Shown: positions 58,644 through 64,000 of the stretch, piece by piece
How positions within the stretch are numbered: position 1 is the stretch's first letter
Layout: each line of letters begins with the position of its first letter
Assembly (NCBI GenBank): GCA_028751875.1
Contig: CM054159.1
Location: 8,964,092 to 9,028,091, forward strand
Direction of reading: 5' to 3'
DNA length: 64,000 nt
DNA from: Rapana venosa
Lineage: Eukaryota > Mollusca > Gastropoda > Neogastropoda > Muricidae
Made by a program: the position numbers and the translations under genes
The notes under the pieces: generated by a model
What the model was told of the DNA's origin: nothing
What the model saw: only the letters and a program-made list of their open reading frames with translations
Databases searched by the model: none

Positions 58644-59965
58644 CTATGCACTATGGGTCAGCAACACTCCCTGGCAGCAAAGGGGGTGGCCATCCCCAGC
58701 CTCGTGACGTCGTCGGCTGCAGACAGCGCAGACAGCAACCACATCTACTCGGCGAGTCAGAACGCAGGCCAGGACCAGGCAGCCTTGTCCAACCCCCCAC
58801 CTCCCGGCAACAGTGCCACCAGCGCAGGAGGTGGTGTGGAGCAGGCACAGTCGGTGCGAGCGGCCATCGAATCCTTCATAGAGACCTGTCTGGCCGACTC
58901 CGATGATGGCCCGCCTTCACCCAAGCCAGCGCAAGGTCGACAGACACCAAACAGCGTGGAGGTCATTACTGTGCCGGATGAAGATGAGAGCGATGGTGAT
59001 AATGGGGACAAACGAGACGGCGTCGAGGGAGGGGGCGGAGAAAAAGACAAAAGTGGTGCCAAGGTATGTGAAGGACAGCAGACAAAGGACAGCAGCACAT
59101 CAGACTCTTGCAAGACGAACCATACTCCTGAGATAAAGACAGATTCGGTGTCTGGTAACGACACCGGCCCCTCTTTAGGAGAAAAACCAGATAAGGATTT
59201 GCCTGCTCCGAGTCTTTCAGTGTCCGTGCCTAAAGAAGACCAGACTTCAAACCGGTCAGAGACTGGTCCAGTGCCCAGTTCTAAGCCATCTCAGACTGCC
59301 AATGGCAGCAGTGGCGAGAAAGCTAGCACTGGTGGCAGCAACAGAGACAGCAACCCGCCCTCCCGTCCCAGTGAAAGCTCTCATGGTGCTTTGGAGGGCA
59401 TAGAATCCATGCGACTGAAAACCATCATCGATCGCATGCTGGACAGTTCGTTAGGTGGGGGGACGGAATTGAACCCTGTTAATGTAGATCAACGCATCCT
59501 TCCACAGATAGTGGTTGAAGGAGGCTCAGACACTTCCAACTCTGCGCCGCAGCAAGGTGACAAATCCAAAAGCAGTGAAACAAGCGGGAACACCTCAGCT
59601 GGCAGCTCAGATCGAAGAGGGGATCCCATGGCAATCTGTTTCATGGAGCATATAGAAAAAGCTGTGGAGCGCAGTTTCTCCTCCATCACGGAGGAGGAGG
59701 AGAGAAAGGAGAAAGAAAAATCGCAAGGAGCAACGCCTTCAGGCAAAGCTAGTGAGAACAAGAACTCGGCTTGGAGTGGTCGAACATCCAAACCCAGTGA
59801 TACAGCAACAGTGCCAGTGTCTGCAGGGGATGGGACGATTTCAGTGCAGGATATTGTGGACAGGGTCATCAGTCAGACTGAAGTGATGGCCAAGCATCCT
59901 TTACCTGCACAGCCAACAGATGTCAAGCCAACAGTGTCAGCTTCTGGCACCTTCTATCCTGACAA
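58644..59965 (+). CDS. Putative nuclear-receptor corepressor-like protein, N-terminal coding exon (partial gene)
   Basis: ATG at 58653 has a strong context (A at -3, G at +4). An in-frame TGA at 58638 limits upstream extension unless the acceptor is CAG at 58641-58643. The 437-residue stretch is Ser/Gly/Pro and acidic, hence largely disordered, with few ordered islands. Four of these share a CoRNR-like pattern (L/I-x-x-I/H-I-x-x-x-L/I): IESFIETCL (72-80), LKTIIDRML (255-263), FMEHIEKAV (330-338) and VQDIVDRVI (398-406); the second is an exact match. VEVITVPDEDESD (102-114) fits a SUMO-interacting motif. The exon ends GAC AA|GTAAG, phase 2, and joins the exon at 61286 in frame. A nuclear corepressor role is inferred; the family is not recognised. 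Confidence 0.8.
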
Positions 59966-61285
59966 GTAAGACTGCATCTTCGCTTTCATGAAGTTTTCTC
60001 ACATATGCAAAGTCTGAAATAGTCAATAATGATAAGCTTTCTTTGGTTTAAGAGTATTTGTGTGTGTGATGTGTGTCGCTGTGTGTATGTGGGGGTGATA
60101 TGTTTATATCAGATTGCTCATAATTTATAATTTTTTCCCCTTCAGTTGTTGTCCTGAAGTTAATTCATTCAAGTTTTAATTATATTACTGTTCAACCATT
60201 TAGGCTCAATTCTGAGAGTTAAAACTGCAGCACTCCTACTACAGTACTGTGCATAACAATGGTTGACGCAGATCTTCCAGTTGTGACTTCATCCATCAGG
60301 CCATGGTGATTAGCTCATTGGCTTAGCGCTATACCAAGTAAATAACCAGTTCCATTATGAATTGGCCATCTGAAGTGTCAAGCTTGAATTACCCAAAATA
60401 TTCCTGTCATCTGACATGTTGATCCTCATCAACTAGATGAGTGGATGTGACCTTTTTTGGGGGGGTGGGGGGGATACTGTTGTTGCTGCTCAGAAGTTGC
60501 TCAGTGCTATTGTGTGAGGAAAATCACAAAATCAGCTTAGCACTGGTCATTGGGTTGGCAGACAAAGCTCACCTGGTGAGTGGTAGGGGTGATTCTTTAT
60601 TTTTTTGTCTCAAAGTATTGGTGTATAGGTTTCCCGATGAGGTGTCATTGATGCGTTAACTCTCAAAGAATACACGGTAAGCCAAATCTGTCTGTAAAGA
60701 AATCCACTAGTAGCAGGTTGACCAGCTGCAGAATCCAGTGCTCAAAAGTATAGCTGTGTGATTACTAGGTATTTGAAGAGTACTGTTAAGCATAGTTTCA
60801 GCATGCTTTCATGTTTTAGCGTACTTGATCTTCTCTTCTGCACGCATGCATAGTTGAAGATGAGTGAGTGAGTAAGACACAGGCAAGTGTGATGGAGATT
60901 GAAATGAGATTGAAATGATCACTGAGATTCAAGTCTTTGACTCTTTTTGTAGGACTGTTGGGGGGAAAACCCCCCACAAAAGGCTGTGGTCTTAGCCATT
61001 CACTATTATGCCTGTCTTTTCTTGTGCAAATGAAATATGGCTCTTGAAAAGTGTTGTTGGAAAGTGCAGCTCATTGTGTAAAAAAGAAACTGACATAGAT
61101 GTGTAGATTTGAGTAAATTATTTCAATAATTTTTGGTTCTATCTTAACTTATGTTTTTATTTATATTTGTGATGCATACATGTGATATTTGATATGTGTG
61201 ATATCTCATACGTGTTTCCCACCTCACCACAAAAACATATCTGAAAGAATAAAGAGGTTTTGACTGTGGCTGTCTGTGTGTACAG
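59966..61285 (+). other. Intron of 1320 bp
   Basis: Donor GTAAG at 59966 and acceptor GTCTGTGTGTACAG ending at 61285. The upstream exon leaves AA and the downstream exon starts with A, restoring a Lys codon, and the frame is then open for more than 2.7 kb. The intron contains GT-rich sequence (60060-60095), a G run (60461-60474) and a weak tRNA-like string at about 60308-60330 (GTGATTAGCTCATTGGCTTA). Confidence 0.8.
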
Positions 61286-64000
61286 AGCCCCAGTGGACTC
61301 TGCCAACCATACAAGCCAACCACAACGCAGAGAGACCCACAAGGAGGAGACGCCACGTGAAACCACGGGTCGTCGAGGAAGGCCTCGCATGCGCAGCCCT
61401 TGTCCTGAACGCCGAGAGCCTGTCCCAGCCCCAGAGTATCTGCACGGCCCGCGTGAGGCTGCTCGCAGAGGCCCTGGAGGCATTCCTGGAGAGGATTACT
61501 TACAGTCCATGCAAGCAGCTCTAGCAAAATATGGAACTGTCCATCCAGCTCATCGCATGGCTCCTTTCCTGCCAGGTGCCATGCCAACATCCGCAGCCCT
61601 CACAAAGGGAGCTGTGCCGGTGTCTGCTACGCAGAATTCATTCATGATGAGCGGGCTGCATGCTTCCCCGGCTTCCCTGCAGCCTCCTCGCCTCCATGGT
61701 CCGCAGCATGCGTCGTTGTCGTCTCATCCACCACCACCACATCACGGACCGCAGCACACCTCGCTGGCCTCTCAGCCTCCACCCTTGCTGCGTGTGGATG
61801 GGATGGAGAGGGGGGAGCATTCTCACCATGGTCAGCCCAAGGCCCCTCCCTCCCATCCCCCATCCAGGTCCTGCATGTGCTCCGCTTGTTTGATGTACTG
61901 GGCCCGGGACGCGGAGCGAGCGAGGATGGTTCAGCATCATCAGCAAGCCAGTCCTGTGGAGAGGGGGCTGTCCAGAATGCCTTCTCATCCTGCTCACCAC
62001 CCACACTCCGCCTATTCCAAACCTGTGCCTGCTCCCTCGCACTCCCACAAGTGGGCTGTAGATGGACATCACCTAGATGCTGCAAAACAGGAGAAGCCCC
62101 ACCCTCATTACCCATACCCCCGTGGTCAGGAAGCCTACCCGGCTAGCCACCCAGCGTATGGTATTCAGACGGGTGTGCCAGTTCCACATGTAGTCTATGC
62201 TGAAAAACAAGCCTTGGAAACTAGACACGCAGACACTCACTATCCCAAGCCCTACGAGGTGGGGGACTATACCCACAGACAGACAAAAGCAGATGTGCGA
62301 GAGATGGGACCTGGAAGGCATCCATATCCCACAAGCATATCCGCCTCAAAACCTCCCTCTGTACCTTCCCATCCCCAGCCCCACCCCCATCCCCATGCCC
62401 ACCCCAGTGTTCATCCTGTGCCGGGAGGTAAGCCAGATGTCCCTCTGTTAGATCTGACCTACAAGAAAGACGCAACCCCATCTGGGCCAGCCGTTCCGGA
62501 GGAAGACAAACCGCTGGACCTCTCCTCCAAAAAGCCCGCGTCCCCGATGTATTATGAACGACAAGACCTGCGACATCGACGGGAAACTGAGCATCGGTAC
62601 GACGGAGGAGAGGCGGGTGTGGACCACGGCGTTCATCCCGGGATGCTGGCCGAGCGAGGGCGGGAGGGGGAGAAGTACATGTCGGCCAGCCAACACCTGC
62701 ACAACCTGGAGACCAGCGTGGAAACGCATTTCCAGAAGCTGCAGCACGCGGCACATCGAGGAGGCATGCCCCTGCACAGCATGCCCGTCAGCGCCGCGCC
62801 CCACGGCTTCAGCGGGGGGATGCCTCCCCACAGGGCATCGCCTGTAGTGCACCCCCAGACCGGGGGCCGACCCCCGGCAAACGCAGGGCACGGAAGTGCG
62901 GTTCCTCTTCCACCCCATCACCCTACTCTCCCTCCCTCCCACGCGGGGTCTTCGGTCGGCGGTGGTGGTGGTCACCCAGGGTATGCGCCTGGCATCCAGC
63001 CAGTCCCTGGCTACTCGGCAGATCCTGTGCTCTCCCCGGGTGGGCGCAGACCCCAGCTGCACCCCATCCCCCCTCCCAACCCTTCCACCACGCTGGGGTC
63101 TGCCCCTCCTCGCTCTGCTCCTTCGTTTCAAAGTAGAACAGGGGCCTCTTCTGTTGCTGGCAGTGGTGCTCTTCCCCTGGCCCCTGTGGGTTCTGTTCCT
63201 CTAGCTGCTGGGATGCCGGCTGTGCCTCGTTCCAGCACGTCCCCTATGGTGTCGCTTCCTTCCAGCCTTCCCAGGGCAACTCCACCCAGTGTACCTGTGG
63301 CTGTGTCCAGTCCCCAAAGATCAGGCAGTGGAGGTATACCGCAGTTTCCCTCAGACTATCCTCGCCACAGTGGTAGCAGATCTGTGTCCCCGCCCCCAGG
63401 CAGTGAGAGCAGAGGGGAGGACGGGCAGCGTGGCTCCGGGGTATCCAGACACGAACCCATCCACAGCCTTCTGGGAAACAACAACCCCCAGGACATCCTC
63501 TATCTAAGGTGTCGGCTCTGCCGACAAACCTATGGCAGTCCCTATGGTTTCAGGAAACATTTCCGCAACCAGCATGGATTCGAACCAAAAGCAGAGCATG
63601 CTCAAGTGCAGACAATCTCAGCAACCAAAAATGCTCGGCAAATGTTCGGAGGGACTACCCCTACATTTGATCCTGAAAGCCCCTCACAAGACAGCCTTGG
63701 CCGTCCCAGCAGAACATCCAGTTTGGAAGGCATGACCTACCCGTCCCATTCCTCCTCCCCGCGACCAGACATAGTGCGATCTGTGGTTTCTGCCAGCCCG
63801 GGCAACACGAGCAATGAATCCATGGGTGATGCTCATTCGGTGGAAGGGATGGGTGCTGGTGAGCACAGGCATCGCAACAGTTTTTCTCGCAGCAGCACGG
63901 ACAGCAAGGGCCGCTCACCATCGGGAGGGTCTGTAGGTGAGGAGAGGGAGGACACCAAGTGTCTGGAGTGTCCAGAATGTGGTCAGACCTTCCAGCTCAA
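61286..64000 (+). CDS. Same gene, large exon: His/Pro-rich region, CtBP-binding motif, C2H2 zinc fingers (continues past window)
   Basis: The frame with codons starting at 61287 has no stop to the last base, 904 codons, and continues beyond the window. Using the ATG at 58653 as residue 1: a short Cys cluster C-x-C-x2-C near 634-639; a His/Pro-rich stretch (about 800-815, PHPHPHAHP); PLLDLT (824-829) and PLDLSSK (847-853), the second an exact match to the CtBP-binding consensus PxDLSxK. A long Pro/Ser/Gly-rich linker follows, then a C-x2-C-x12-H-x4-H finger (1180-1201, nucleotides 63510-63575). A second finger begins CPEC at 63969 and is cut by the window edge. CtBP binding suggests transcriptional repression through DNA or RNA contact by the fingers. 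High GC and codon periodicity contrast with flanking DNA. Specific family unknown. Confidence 0.85.
62511..62531 (+). other. CtBP-binding motif (protein site)
   Basis: Encodes PLDLSSK, matching the PxDLSxK docking motif for the C-terminal binding protein corepressor seen in ZEB, EVI1, teashirt-type and other zinc-finger repressors. Confidence 0.7.
63510..63575 (+). other. C2H2 zinc finger (protein site)
   Basis: Cys codons at 63510 and 63519 and His codons at 63558 and 63573 give C-x2-C-x12-H-x4-H. The finger stands alone, more than 130 residues before the next, unlike tandem DNA-reading arrays. Confidence 0.8.

Noticed and set aside
58631..58906. Plus-strand 91-codon frame starting MQMTAMHYGS
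   Set aside because: It overlaps the main exon in another frame, ends early and lacks the in-frame connection to the next exon.
61642..63131. Minus-strand frames of 144, 157, 177 and 227 codons in the right-hand exon
   Set aside because: GC-rich antisense shadows. The plus-strand frame is open for the whole exon and contains the CtBP motif and zinc finger; the minus frames have no motif and overlap each other in different phases.

Overview
The window looks like animal nuclear DNA, most likely from a marine mollusc (probably a gastropod). It is AT-rich and full of CA/GT, CT/GA and TA microsatellites and very long C or G runs. It carries tRNA-derived SINEs, LINE remains and a hAT-like element, and its only convincing host gene is split by introns with GT-AG borders. 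The mollusc assignment is an inference from the style of the repeats. No bacterial-type operon, rRNA gene, intact tRNA gene or CRISPR array is visible.

Layout. 1-1.2 kb: a candidate promoter and non-coding first exon (TATA-like box, CRE-like site next to an E-box, strong splice donor). 1.2-35 kb: intron-like or intergenic DNA holding about a dozen copies of one tRNA-derived SINE family with two different 3' tails, an internally deleted LINE at 4.1-4.5 kb, a 42-bp minisatellite at 8 kb, a triplicated segment at 18.7-21.2 kb, a GC-richer patch with a possible exon at 28.4-28.9 kb, a non-autonomous hAT-like element at 29.0-30.6 kb and a second SINE type at 32.7 kb. 35.9-40.4 kb: a decayed non-LTR retrotransposon with ORF1 (coiled coil and RNA-binding region) and ORF2 (endonuclease and reverse transcriptase), broken by stops and homopolymer frameshifts. 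40.5-53 kb: long C/G runs, microsatellites, more SINEs and one possible small exon. 53.4-54.5 kb: a minus-strand promoter-like block with a TATA box, several heat-shock elements and a downstream AATAAA, either an LTR or a stress-induced transcript. 56-64 kb: the host gene.

The host gene, on the plus strand, is a large putative transcriptional corepressor or regulator. One exon (about 58644-59965) encodes a low-complexity, Ser/Gly/acidic region with four short helix-like motifs resembling the CoRNR boxes by which corepressors bind nuclear receptors, plus a SUMO-interaction-like motif. A 1320-bp phase-matched intron follows. The next exon (61286 to the window edge and beyond) encodes a His/Pro-rich region, a CtBP-binding PLDLS motif, one complete C2H2 zinc finger and the start of another. 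It is open in one frame for more than 2.7 kb. The gene continues beyond the window and I cannot name its family with confidence. Much of the DNA to the left could be its long 5' intron(s), but no exon link is proven.
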